Assembly (NCBI GenBank): GCA_002696965.1
Contig: NZUB01000003.1
Location: forward strand, 1-15,125
Source: Flavobacteriales bacterium
GTDB lineage: Bacteria; Bacteroidota; Bacteroidia; Flavobacteriales; TMED113
Direction of reading: 5' to 3'
Length of the DNA: 15,125 nucleotides
How positions within the stretch are numbered: position 1 is the stretch's first letter; each line of letters starts with the position of its first letter. The notes beneath the pieces are model-generated. The model saw only the letters and a list, made by a program, of their open reading frames with translations, made no database searches and was not told the DNA's origin. Below, one piece after another: positions 5,983 to 13,304 of the stretch. The translations under genes and the position numbers were made by a program.

Positions 5983-8892
5983 TTATTTAATTATAGATAC
6001 TCTTCCCTTTTCTACTTTTTCACCTAAACCTGAATTACTCATAAACACCTTATACATATAAACGTCCTGAGGCACTTCATCACCATTTTGATAAGTTCCA
6101 TCCCAACCCTCATTTGGGTCCTTGGTAGTAAAAAGTTGCTTACCCCATCTGTCAAATATCAAAAGTTCAAAATCATCTTGCCCAACAACACTAACATTGA
6201 AATAATCATTTATTCCATCGCCATTTGGAGAAAAAACATTAGGTGAATAGAACAATAAACTTGCAGAAATATTAATTATTTGTGTTGAACTATTTTGACA
6301 ATCTAAATCATCTGAAGCGGTTAAAGTAACATAATAGTCTCCTTCTTGTGTATAGACATGTATTGGCTCATAGTCCGAGGACATAATTCCATCTCCAAAA
6401 TCCCAATTATAGTTGGTGAAAAATCCGGATGAAAGTTGTGTGAATTGATAACCCTCCGTGGTTTCTTCAAAAGTAAACTGTGGTGGTGGTGGAATTGATG
6501 GTTCAACCATGGCTTCAACAGCTAAACTAGTGTTGCCACACAAATCACCTATTTCCACAGAATAAGATGTTGCAACATCATCAACTATAACATTAATACT
6601 TGGTGTTGTCTCTCCATTGGACCACAAAAATGTATATTGACTCAAATCATCTAGGTCTGTCACACCGTTTGAAAATAAGTCTTCTACAACTATCTCAAGC
6701 TCTTGGCCCACACATCCAGCAACATCAGGCACTGTAAAAGTAGGTGGAGTATATGATGGTGTTTCAATAAAAATAGAAAATATAGTTTGATTATTATTAC
6801 ATTCATCAACCACCATTACATCATACGTGTTGTTTTGTATTGGTGAAACTGTTGCTATATTATTAACGTAGTATTCATCAACATCTAAATTTAACCATTC
6901 ATAACTATAAGTTGATGAGCCCGAGACTTGAACATCTAATACTATCTCATCATCTGGACAAAACTGTGAGCCTATAATATTAATTTGAGCTGTTGGTGGT
7001 ACTGTAGATTCCAATTCTACAGGAATAGAAAAATTATATATTTCTTCTGTACAATTATCAATAATTTGTAAATCTACATTTTGAATTTCTCCATTGTCTA
7101 AATCAAATATATAATCGAAGGTATCACAGTCACAAGGATCACCAGGCCACACATAAGTGTAATTACCAGATCCCCCAAAGATAATTGGAATGATACTAAT
7201 AGTCTCTTCATCACATGCGTAATAATTTGGCACAGTGATTTCAATTGGAGCATATTCAATAACATCAACACTAAAGTTTGTTATTATTTCTTGATCTTGA
7301 CAATCGTCATAAACAATTAATTGATAATCAGAAGCTGATTCCGAATTAACTAAAATAGAGTTTTCTGAACTAACTTGTATACCGTCAGCATCATACCACT
7401 CAAAATTATACTCACCACTTTCACCGATATAACCACCTGAAATATCAAAAGGCTCTAATAATACCTCATCACCAATACATTCAATAACAGGTGGATTCCC
7501 TGGATCTACAACAATATCAATCTGATCATAAAGATTAAAAAATATTTCTGAAACTGCTAAATTGGCTTGCTCACACAAACCATCAATAGAGTTAATTATA
7601 ATATTTAAAGTTTCAAAATTTTCACTAATATTATCATAATCAGCTTCTATATCTAAATACATAACGTTTTGACCTGCTGGTATTGTAATACATTGAGATA
7701 TTTGTCCTTCATTATTAATACACTCATCTAATTGATTTCCTCCGTTATAAGTAATATTGTAATCTGTACCATATTCAGCAATTCCATCAAATATAACTTC
7801 TAATTGTATATCATAATTCGCATTTTGCAATGCCGTAAATTCAAGTTGAGCAGCTGCACACCCCTCATAAATAGCAAGAGGATCATCAAATAAATCAGGA
7901 CCATTAATATTAGGTATTGGATCAACTGTAACTGAGGGGCTAATAAAACTACCTGCTTCTAAAAAAACAGCAGAATTCCATCCTCCGTCACTTGCATCTG
8001 CAATAGCAAGTTTTATATGATATGTTTCGCCACACTCCAAACCATTATAAACAGCTTTTAAGGGCGTTGTAAATCCAGTTATGCCAGGCGAAACCCAAGT
8101 CTGAGTACTAGCAACTGTAAATTCCGGATCTTGAGGTTCATTTACACCTTGCCATCCTGCACCTATGTACTCATTATCAACCCAGAAAATATTGTAACTT
8201 TCAAAATCTGGATCAATATTGTTACAATCTGGATCATCAATTAAATCTCCCGCATTAATTGTGTTGACTGCTACAGGTGTGGTTGTATAAATACCTGTAT
8301 TTACTGCCAGCCAATCATCATAATCAACAGCTCCTTCTGGTTCAGGTACATAAGCTAAATTAATTGCATTGTTACTATAAGGACCTGCAATTCCTGGACC
8401 ACTTAAAAAAAACCCAAAGATATCATTGTAACTCGAACATGTAAAAGATGTATATTCCGCAGAGGAAAAAATATAATTAAATTCTACACTCTCAGAATTT
8501 GCAACAAAATCAAATTCCAATACAGTTACATTAAATACAGGCCAATCTAAATTAATTGCATTCAAAGCTAGTTCTAGATCAGGATCACCTTGAACACCAG
8601 AGCCTCCCTGCCATGCACCCACACTACAATCAGGAACAGGTAAACATATTCCCCCGGTGGACAAAACAATTCCTGCATCAAAACCAAGATTAGCTGCAAA
8701 TCCATCAAAATATCCAATACCACTTGCAAAACCAGTGGAAGAAAAGTTGGAAGTAGTTAACCCATCATCACACAATATATCATTAACTAAATATTCTTCC
8801 GTATTCATAGGAGCATTATTTGTTACAGCAAGTTGGCCAAACATGACAGACTGAATCATAACAAAGAATATAAATAAACATCTCATAAACAT
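5983..8892 (-). CDS. T9SS-secreted choice-of-anchor L protein with PKD and CHU_C domains
   Basis: This 969-residue protein is predicted to be secreted and cell-surface-associated. A signal peptide (about 1-19) leaves QLAVTNN. The choice-of-anchor L domain (about 21-313) is strongly similar along its length to the one in the downstream gene, for example NDIFGFFLSGPG near 156 and VPEPEGAVDY. One Calx-beta-like module (about 319-455) carries EGC at 343-345 and C440. Four Ig/SprB-like modules follow (about 458-545, 550-625, 633-710, 717-797), each bracketed by a Cys pair. A PKD domain (about 804-876) contains YNWDFGDG. The CHU_C sorting domain (about 880-969) contains FSPNGDGINDYF, IFDRWGKQLF and GWDGTY. 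M1 at 8892 and M3 at 8886 are both possible starts; M3 gives an equally good signal peptide. It is the promoter-proximal gene of a two-gene operon and diverges from the dipeptidase gene. Confidence 0.93.
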   Translation of the reverse strand: MFMRCLFIFFVMIQSVMFGQLAVTNNAPMNTEEYLVNDILCDDGLTTSNFSSTGFASGIGYFDGFAANLGFDAGIVLSTGGICLPVPDCSVGAWQGGSGVQGDPDLELALNAINLDWPVFNVTVLEFDFVANSESVEFNYIFSSAEYTSFTCSSYNDIFGFFLSGPGIAGPYSNNAINLAYVPEPEGAVDYDDWLAVNTGIYTTTPVAVNTINAGDLIDDPDCNNIDPDFESYNIFWVDNEYIGAGWQGVNEPQDPEFTVASTQTWVSPGITGFTTPLKAVYNGLECGETYHIKLAIADASDGGWNSAVFLEAGSFISPSVTVDPIPNINGPDLFDDPLAIYEGCAAAQLEFTALQNANYDIQLEVIFDGIAEYGTDYNITYNGGNQLDECINNEGQISQCITIPAGQNVMYLDIEADYDNISENFETLNIIINSIDGLCEQANLAVSEIFFNLYDQIDIVVDPGNPPVIECIGDEVLLEPFDISGGYIGESGEYNFEWYDADGIQVSSENSILVNSESASDYQLIVYDDCQDQEIITNFSVDVIEYAPIEITVPNYYACDEETISIIPIIFGGSGNYTYVWPGDPCDCDTFDYIFDLDNGEIQNVDLQIIDNCTEEIYNFSIPVELESTVPPTAQINIIGSQFCPDDEIVLDVQVSGSSTYSYEWLNLDVDEYYVNNIATVSPIQNNTYDVMVVDECNNNQTIFSIFIETPSYTPPTFTVPDVAGCVGQELEIVVEDLFSNGVTDLDDLSQYTFLWSNGETTPSINVIVDDVATSYSVEIGDLCGNTSLAVEAMVEPSIPPPPQFTFEETTEGYQFTQLSSGFFTNYNWDFGDGIMSSDYEPIHVYTQEGDYYVTLTASDDLDCQNSSTQIINISASLLFYSPNVFSPNGDGINDYFNVSVVGQDDFELLIFDRWGKQLFTTKDPNEGWDGTYQNGDEVPQDVYMYKVFMSNSGLGEKVEKGRVSIIK

Positions 8893-9013
8893 ACTTCTTC
8901 GTTTTTTAATACTGTTAATAAATCTAGGTGCGTTAAAATAATATATAGACTATAAAATACTAAATTTACATTATATAAAACAAATTTATATAGCTTTATC
9001 AAAAAAAAAAATA
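8893..9013. promoter_or_regulatory. Divergent promoter region of the adhesin operon and dipeptidase gene
   Basis: This 121-bp, very AT-rich gap must drive both flanking transcription units. On the minus strand, TAAATTTG at 8988-8981 matches the Bacteroidota -7 consensus TAnnTTTG, about 90 bases before the adhesin start. The nearest TTTG upstream (9003-9000) is only 11 bases away, too close for the usual -33 spacing of 17-23, so the call is tentative. An A11 run at 9001-9011 sits directly before the dipeptidase ATG and probably replaces a Shine-Dalgarno sequence as an A-rich ribosome-loading region. Confidence 0.35.
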
Positions 9014-10378
9014 ATGAACACACAACAATATATAGAGGAAAATAAGGATAGATTTTTAAAAGAATTGTTTGATTTACTGAGTCAGCCATCAATAAGTGCA
9101 GATCCTAAATACTCCGAAAATGTTTTTCAAACTGCTGAAATGCTTAAAAATAATTTTAAAAAAATCGGGCTTGAAAACACTCAGCTATTTCAAACTAAAG
9201 GCTTCCCTATTGTCTATGGAGAAAAAATGCATAATCCAAACTTGCCTACCATACTAATATATGGCCACTATGATGTGCAACCTCCTGATCCTTTAGATTT
9301 ATGGGAATCTGAACCATTTAGTCCAGAAATTAGAAATGGAAAAATATATGCAAGAGGAGCTTGTGATGATAAAGGACAGTTTTTTATGCATGTAAAAGCG
9401 GTTGAAGCCATGATTGCAACAAATGAACTACCTTGCAATGTTAAATTTATGATTGAAGGGGAAGAAGAAGTTGGTTCAGAAAACTTAGAAACATTTGTTA
9501 AAAAAAATAGAGACTTACTTCACGCGGATATTATCTTAATTTCTGATACGGGAATTATAGCAAATGACACACCATCTATAACAACTGGACTAAGAGGCTT
9601 GAGTTATGTTGAGGTCGAAATAACGGGTCCTAACAGAGATTTACACTCTGGTTTATATGGTGGTGCTGTTGCAAATCCTATAAATATTCTTTGTAATATG
9701 ATTGCTTCTTTACATGATGAAGACAATAAAATTACTATACCCGGTTTTTATGATCAAGTAGAAGTTTTATCAGATTCTGAAAGAGATGATTTGGCCAAAG
9801 CACCTTTTAATCTAGATCATTATAAAAAAGAACTTGATATTGATGATGTATATGGAGAAAATGGCTTCAGTACAATGGAAAGAAACTCTATTAGACCAAC
9901 TTTAGATGTTAATGGTATATGGGGGGGATATACGGGAGAAGGTGCTAAAACAGTAATAGCCTCAAAAGCTTATGCTAAAATATCTATGAGATTAGTACCC
10001 CATCAAAAATCAAATAATATTACTAATTTGTTTAAAAAACATTTTGAATCTATAGCCCCAAAAGGAACAAAAGTCAAAGTTACACCTCATCATGGAGGAG
10101 AAGCATATGTGTCTCCAATAAACGAAAAAGGATATCTTGCAGCAAGCAAAGCTATGGAAGAGACATTTGGAAAAAAACCAATTCCTGTTAGAAGTGGTGG
10201 CAGCATACCCATTGTAGCTCTGTTTGAAAGTGAACTTAAGTTAAAATCAATTTTAATGGGATTTGGATTAGATTCTGATGCTATTCATTCACCAAATGAA
10301 CATTATGGATTATTTAACTTTTATAAGGGGATTGAAACCATTCCGTTGTTTTTTAAATATTTTTCTAAGGAAACATAA
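9014..10378 (+). CDS. M20-family metallodipeptidase (CNDP/PepV-like)
   Basis: This is a probable cytosolic zinc dipeptidase or exopeptidase of 454 residues, a normal length for the family. It has no signal peptide. Expected M20 residues are all visible: H85 and D87 in GHYDVQP; bridging D118 in ARGACDDKGQ; catalytic E151 and ligand E152 in EGEEEVGS; D178 in SDTG; H425 in IHSPNEH. The lid/dimerisation segment starts near 190, with H211 in DLHSGLYGG. The motif spellings fit the carnosinase-like M20 subgroup better than succinyl-diaminopimelate desuccinylase or acetylornithine deacetylase, but substrate cannot be fixed from sequence. The gene is monocistronic here, divergent from the adhesin operon and convergent with tsaB across 82 bp. 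A G7 run at 9921-9927 lies within it. Confidence 0.93.
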   Translation: MNTQQYIEENKDRFLKELFDLLSQPSISADPKYSENVFQTAEMLKNNFKKIGLENTQLFQTKGFPIVYGEKMHNPNLPTILIYGHYDVQPPDPLDLWESEPFSPEIRNGKIYARGACDDKGQFFMHVKAVEAMIATNELPCNVKFMIEGEEEVGSENLETFVKKNRDLLHADIILISDTGIIANDTPSITTGLRGLSYVEVEITGPNRDLHSGLYGGAVANPINILCNMIASLHDEDNKITIPGFYDQVEVLSDSERDDLAKAPFNLDHYKKELDIDDVYGENGFSTMERNSIRPTLDVNGIWGGYTGEGAKTVIASKAYAKISMRLVPHQKSNNITNLFKKHFESIAPKGTKVKVTPHHGGEAYVSPINEKGYLAASKAMEETFGKKPIPVRSGGSIPIVALFESELKLKSILMGFGLDSDAIHSPNEHYGLFNFYKGIETIPLFFKYFSKET

Positions 10379-10460
10379 ATCCAACCTTAATAATCGGCTA
10401 ACATTTAACCTAAGAGAAACATCAAATTAAACACACCAAGATTATCAATCCGGAATTCAA
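10379..10460. other. Convergent gap between the dipeptidase gene and tsaB
   Basis: This 82-bp AT-rich gap lies between two convergent stops. The only hairpin-like element is a weak interrupted one near 10397-10411 (GGCTAA, CAT, TTAACC) without a following T-run. No convincing intrinsic terminator is seen. Confidence 0.5.
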
Positions 10461-11144
10461 TTAATGCAAGATAAAATCTTTGAGATACATGGGTTCAAAA
10501 TATGCAATATCTGCAAATTCTTTTTTATTATAACTATTTTCTGCCAACAAGCCTAAATAACTTGATGAAGGATAAAAGCCATCTAAAAAACAGGCATTTT
10601 GATGATTAATAGCATTTTTTAATTTATACAATCCAGGGCCAAAAAAACATATTTTATTTTTTTTTAAAATATCTGAAAATAAAGTTTTTTTAACTTCACA
10701 TGCAAAAGGTGCAACAACTTCTCTTCCGCTGAATTCATATATAGAAGCATATACCTCACCCTGCCTCGAATCCAATGTAGAACAAAAGTAACTGCTTTCA
10801 TCAATATCATAATCATTTCCTTGATTGACTAAACCCCAACACATAGACTGCAATGTCGATACTAATATTATTTCTTTATTTAAAGCAACTCCTAAGCCTT
10901 TAACTGCTGAGGCTCCAATCCTAAGACCTGTATATGAACCAGGCCCCACACTAAAGGCAAATGCGTCAATTTGCAACAATGAAATTTTAGCATCAAAAAT
11001 TAAATCCTCAATTAAAGTGTGTAGTTGTTCACCATGACAATAACTCTCTTCACATTTTTCTTTTTTAAACTTCACAACGCCATCTTCAGAAATTGCAACA
11101 GAACAATTTTTAGAACTAGTTTCCACACATAAGATTAATGCCAT
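10461..11144 (-). CDS. tsaB: tRNA t6A biosynthesis protein TsaB
   Basis: TsaB is the ASKHA-fold partner that, with TsaD and TsaE, transfers threonylcarbamoyl to A37 of ANN-decoding tRNAs. It acts in the cytosol and lacks catalysis of its own. The 227-residue length matches the family (about 220-235). Diagnostic segments are ILCVETSSKNCSVAIS at 4-19, CHGEQLHTLI at 36-45, FSVGPGSYTGLRIG at 64-77 and LDSRQGEVYASIY at 124-136. The C-terminus is short and family-typical, with YFEPMYLKDF. It starts 7 bp after the CxxC membrane-protein gene on the same strand and looks like the last cistron of the oxidase cluster. An A9 run in the message (10657-10665) encodes Lys-Lys and is a possible transcriptional slippage site. 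Confidence 0.95.
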   Translation of the reverse strand: MALILCVETSSKNCSVAISEDGVVKFKKEKCEESYCHGEQLHTLIEDLIFDAKISLLQIDAFAFSVGPGSYTGLRIGASAVKGLGVALNKEIILVSTLQSMCWGLVNQGNDYDIDESSYFCSTLDSRQGEVYASIYEFSGREVVAPFACEVKKTLFSDILKKNKICFFGPGLYKLKNAINHQNACFLDGFYPSSSYLGLLAENSYNKKEFADIAYFEPMYLKDFILH

Positions 11145-11151
11145 AATTTCT

Positions 11152-11382
11152 TTACATTTTTGTTTGTTGTTTTTCTTTAAAATAAATGCGGATTAAAGCA
11201 TAAACAAGCAAGATGTAAGGGAAAAGCATTAAATATAAAATACCTGTATTCAGACCATTAGCAATACTAGAACCACCATTATGACTTGATTCTGCTACTG
11301 CTCTACACATGGAACATTGTGCATACGATACAACATGACATAATATAAAAGTTATAATAAAAAATATCCGATTATAAATCAT
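11152..11382 (-). CDS. Small CxxC membrane protein next to SCO, possible oxidase-assembly factor
   Basis: This 76-residue protein has an N-terminal signal peptide or membrane segment (about 4-21) ending in SYAQ, directly followed by CSMC at 23-26. A second membrane helix (about 46-67) contains GILYLMLFPYILLVYALI, and the tail is Lys-rich. I recognise the QCxMCRA...GILYLM pattern as a conserved uncharacterised Bacteroidota family. Its ATG overlaps the SCO stop as ATGA (11379-11382), so the two are probably translationally coupled. The exposed CxxC, expected on the periplasmic side, beside a copper chaperone suggests metal binding or thiol redox during CuA assembly; that role is inference. Its length and position make an artefact ORF unlikely. 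Confidence 0.85.
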   Translation of the reverse strand: MIYNRIFFIITFILCHVVSYAQCSMCRAVAESSHNGGSSIANGLNTGILYLMLFPYILLVYALIRIYFKEKQQTKM

Positions 11383-12104
11383 TGCTTTGTTATCTCATAG
11401 TTATCTTTAAAGTTTGTAATACTTAGTCTTTGTATTTCTCCTACTAAAAGTTTAATATCACTATATAATGTTCCATCATATACAAATTTTGTGTTTTTCT
11501 TTTTGTCTATTCCTGTCCTTAAATAGCCCTTGTCATCAATAATGGTTATACTGGGTGAGTGAAAAACACCTCCAGGAGATAAGCTGTCTTGACCTACAGA
11601 TAATGAAAACCCTGACTTTACAAGATCATAAATTTCCTGTTGACTACCTGTTAAAAACTCCCAATTTGACAAGTCAATATTCATTGAACTTGCATATTCC
11701 TTTAATTTTTTTGGTGTGTCATTTACTGGATCAACACTAATAGAGAGAATTTTAAAATTATTTATTTCGTATTTATTAATCTTATTTTGTAATTCAATTA
11801 AGTTTAATGTTGTTGTTGGACAGATTGTCGGGCAAGATGTAAAGAAAAAATTTACTATATAATTAACACCTAATAAATCCTTATTAGTAATTATCTCTTC
11901 ATCTTGATTTATTAATTTAAATGTAGGAACTTTTAAACTATCCACGAGCTCAATGACATCCCCTACCGAATCTAAATCCAAATTGGTGTTCTCAATATAA
12001 CCAAGAGTTAATATATTATGAGTAGACTTTTCAACAATCTGGACAATAATATAAGGAAAAATTAGAATTGAAAATAATACCAGCCATTTTTTAATTGATG
12101 TCAT
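11379..12104 (-). CDS. SCO1/SenC-family copper chaperone for cytochrome oxidase
   Basis: SCO proteins deliver copper to, or reduce, the CuA site of oxidase subunit II at the outer face of the inner membrane. The 241-residue protein has one N-terminal anchor helix (about 6-24) and then a thioredoxin-like domain. Copper ligands are present: C91 and C95 in SCPTICP, and H182 in FHSPS. The supporting SISVDPVNDTP motif lies at 121-131. The fold continues through GTLYSDIKLLVGEI near the C-terminus. The gene follows subunit IV by 15 bp and overlaps the CxxC small-protein gene by 4 bp, which fits oxidase assembly. All key residues are intact. Confidence 0.94.
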   Translation of the reverse strand: MTSIKKWLVLFSILIFPYIIVQIVEKSTHNILTLGYIENTNLDLDSVGDVIELVDSLKVPTFKLINQDEEIITNKDLLGVNYIVNFFFTSCPTICPTTTLNLIELQNKINKYEINNFKILSISVDPVNDTPKKLKEYASSMNIDLSNWEFLTGSQQEIYDLVKSGFSLSVGQDSLSPGGVFHSPSITIIDDKGYLRTGIDKKKNTKFVYDGTLYSDIKLLVGEIQRLSITNFKDNYEITKQ

Positions 12105-12119
12105 AAAATATAATATAAT

Positions 12120-12437
12120 TTATCCAATTGCACCATGAAAAGAAGCTTCAACTAAAAGTATAAATAATAAGTATGGTATCAATACAAACATAGGAGCAAT
12201 AATTGAAATTTTAAGTGATCTTTTTTCATCACCTAAATGCATGAAAGTCATAACAATATAATAGGCCTTAAGCAAAGTAAGAAATATAAATGTATGGTTT
12301 AAAAGAGAGACCCCTATTATCAAGTTATCTGTTAAAAAATCTGGCTTAAAAATACCTAAAAAAACCTCTATTGTGGTTAATACAAAAAGTATCCAAAAAA
12401 CTATCCAAATTTTCCTTGTAGAATTTCCTTCTGCCAT
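12120..12437 (-). CDS. Cytochrome c oxidase subunit IV family protein
   Basis: This 105-residue integral membrane protein has three predicted helices (about 9-29, 38-62, 75-97), the topology of the CyoD/prokaryotic subunit IV family. Family-like motifs are LTTIEVFLG at 20-28 and the stretch LKAYYIVMTFMHL near 56-68, followed by a charged DEKRS turn. The subunit is non-catalytic and packs against subunits I and III in the inner membrane to aid assembly. It starts 10 bp after the 263-aa subunit III gene. The ATG at 12437 is the only sensible start. Individual subunit IV sequences diverge strongly, so operon position adds weight to the call. Confidence 0.9.
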   Translation of the reverse strand: MAEGNSTRKIWIVFWILFVLTTIEVFLGIFKPDFLTDNLIIGVSLLNHTFIFLTLLKAYYIVMTFMHLGDEKRSLKISIIAPMFVLIPYLLFILLVEASFHGAIG

Positions 12438-12447
12438 ATTATTTTTT

Positions 12448-13239
12448 TTAAACTAAATAGAAAAATGTAAAAACAAATACCCAAACAAGATCAACAAAGT
12501 GCCAATATAAACCAACTTTCTCAACCATTTCATAGTGCCCCCTTTTTTCATATGTATTTCTCAATACATTTATAAATATAACTACTAAGATCACAACTCC
12601 TGAAAAAACATGAAATCCGTGAAATCCAGTTATAAAAAAGAAAAAATTAGCAAATAAAGGATGACCATATTCATTGTAAATTAAATTAGCTCCATGTATT
12701 TCTTGTGCTGAAGCAATAAAGCTAGCGGCAACCTCTCCTGTTAAAACCTCACCATGTCTAATAATTTCACTAGTAGTACCTGAAACAAAATGAGCTATAG
12801 ATCCATCTGCACCTCTTAAAGCCCCTTCGTAAGTACCGTGAATAAAATGGTACCATTCCCATGCTTGAGAACCTAAGAATATTAACCCCCCTATTATAGT
12901 TAAACCTAGCCAAATTATAACACCTTTTTTATTCATTTTATGCCCATGGTGTACAGCTAGTACCATGGTAACAGAACTCATAATTAATATAAATGTCATT
13001 AGAGCAACAAAAAACATCGGATATTCACCATGAATAAATGGGAAATGATTAAATACTTCATCCGCAATAGGCCATGCATCTGCATGAACAAATCTTTGAA
13101 ATCCATATGCACCTAAAAAAGCTGAAAAAGTTAATGCATCAGTCATTAAAAAAAACCACATCATTAATTTTCCATAGCTAGCAATCATCGGTCTAGCTCC
13201 ACCTCCCCATAGATTATTTTTAGTTACTGTATTTTCCAT
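12448..13239 (-). CDS. Cytochrome c oxidase subunit III (263 aa)
   Basis: This inner-membrane subunit stabilises subunit I and its proton uptake. Five helices are predicted (about 25-47, 73-96, 106-127, 194-225, 243-262), the short bacterial form that lacks the first two helices of the mitochondrial protein. Diagnostic segments are FFLMTDALTFSAFLGAY near 29-45, GSQAWEWYHFIHG at 123-135, FFITGFHGFHVFSG at 201-214 and EKVGLYWHFVDLVWVFVF at 240-257. A hydrophilic loop of about 60 residues separates helices 3 and 4. The ATG at 13239 (MENTVTK) is chosen over an in-frame TTG ten codons upstream. The gene follows the 190-aa subunit III homolog after 65 bp, the largest gap in this cluster. Confidence 0.94.
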   Translation of the reverse strand: MENTVTKNNLWGGGARPMIASYGKLMMWFFLMTDALTFSAFLGAYGFQRFVHADAWPIADEVFNHFPFIHGEYPMFFVALMTFILIMSSVTMVLAVHHGHKMNKKGVIIWLGLTIIGGLIFLGSQAWEWYHFIHGTYEGALRGADGSIAHFVSGTTSEIIRHGEVLTGEVAASFIASAQEIHGANLIYNEYGHPLFANFFFFITGFHGFHVFSGVVILVVIFINVLRNTYEKRGHYEMVEKVGLYWHFVDLVWVFVFTFFYLV

Positions 13240-13304
13240 TATTGAATTATTTGAAAAAATCAAACACAAATTTAATTAATTAATCAAAATATAAAATGTA
13301 ATTA
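13240..13304. other. 65-bp AT-only-rich gap between the two subunit III genes
   Basis: This is the largest gap in the otherwise tight oxidase cluster. It holds one arm of an 11-bp A/T-only inverted repeat (13274-13284 with 13304-13314, 19-base loop) whose other arm overlaps the upstream stop codon. On the minus strand, TAAATTTG at 13274-13267 matches the Bacteroidota -7 consensus 27 bases before the 263-aa start, but no correctly spaced -33 TTTG is visible. An internal promoter or mRNA processing site is possible. Confidence 0.3.

Noticed and set aside
1887..8892. Idea that the two large genes are one gene split by a stop
   Set aside because: Each has its own signal peptide, choice-of-anchor L domain and complete C-terminal sorting domain, so they are separate genes.
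8883..9092. Minus-strand open frame of 69 codons across the adhesin-dipeptidase gap
   Set aside because: It overlaps the dipeptidase N-terminus and the adhesin start on the same strand. Its hydrophobic translation comes from AT-rich non-coding DNA.
10397..10411. Possible terminator hairpin between the dipeptidase gene and tsaB
   Set aside because: The stem is short, has an internal mismatch and is not followed by a T-run on either strand.
10825..11037. Plus-strand open frame of 70 codons inside tsaB
   Set aside because: It lies antisense to the most conserved tsaB motif and shows no independent coding evidence.
13240..13269. Ten-residue extension of the 263-aa subunit III from a TTG at 13269
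   Set aside because: The TTG start has no supporting signal, and the in-frame ATG at 13239 gives a normal N-terminus.
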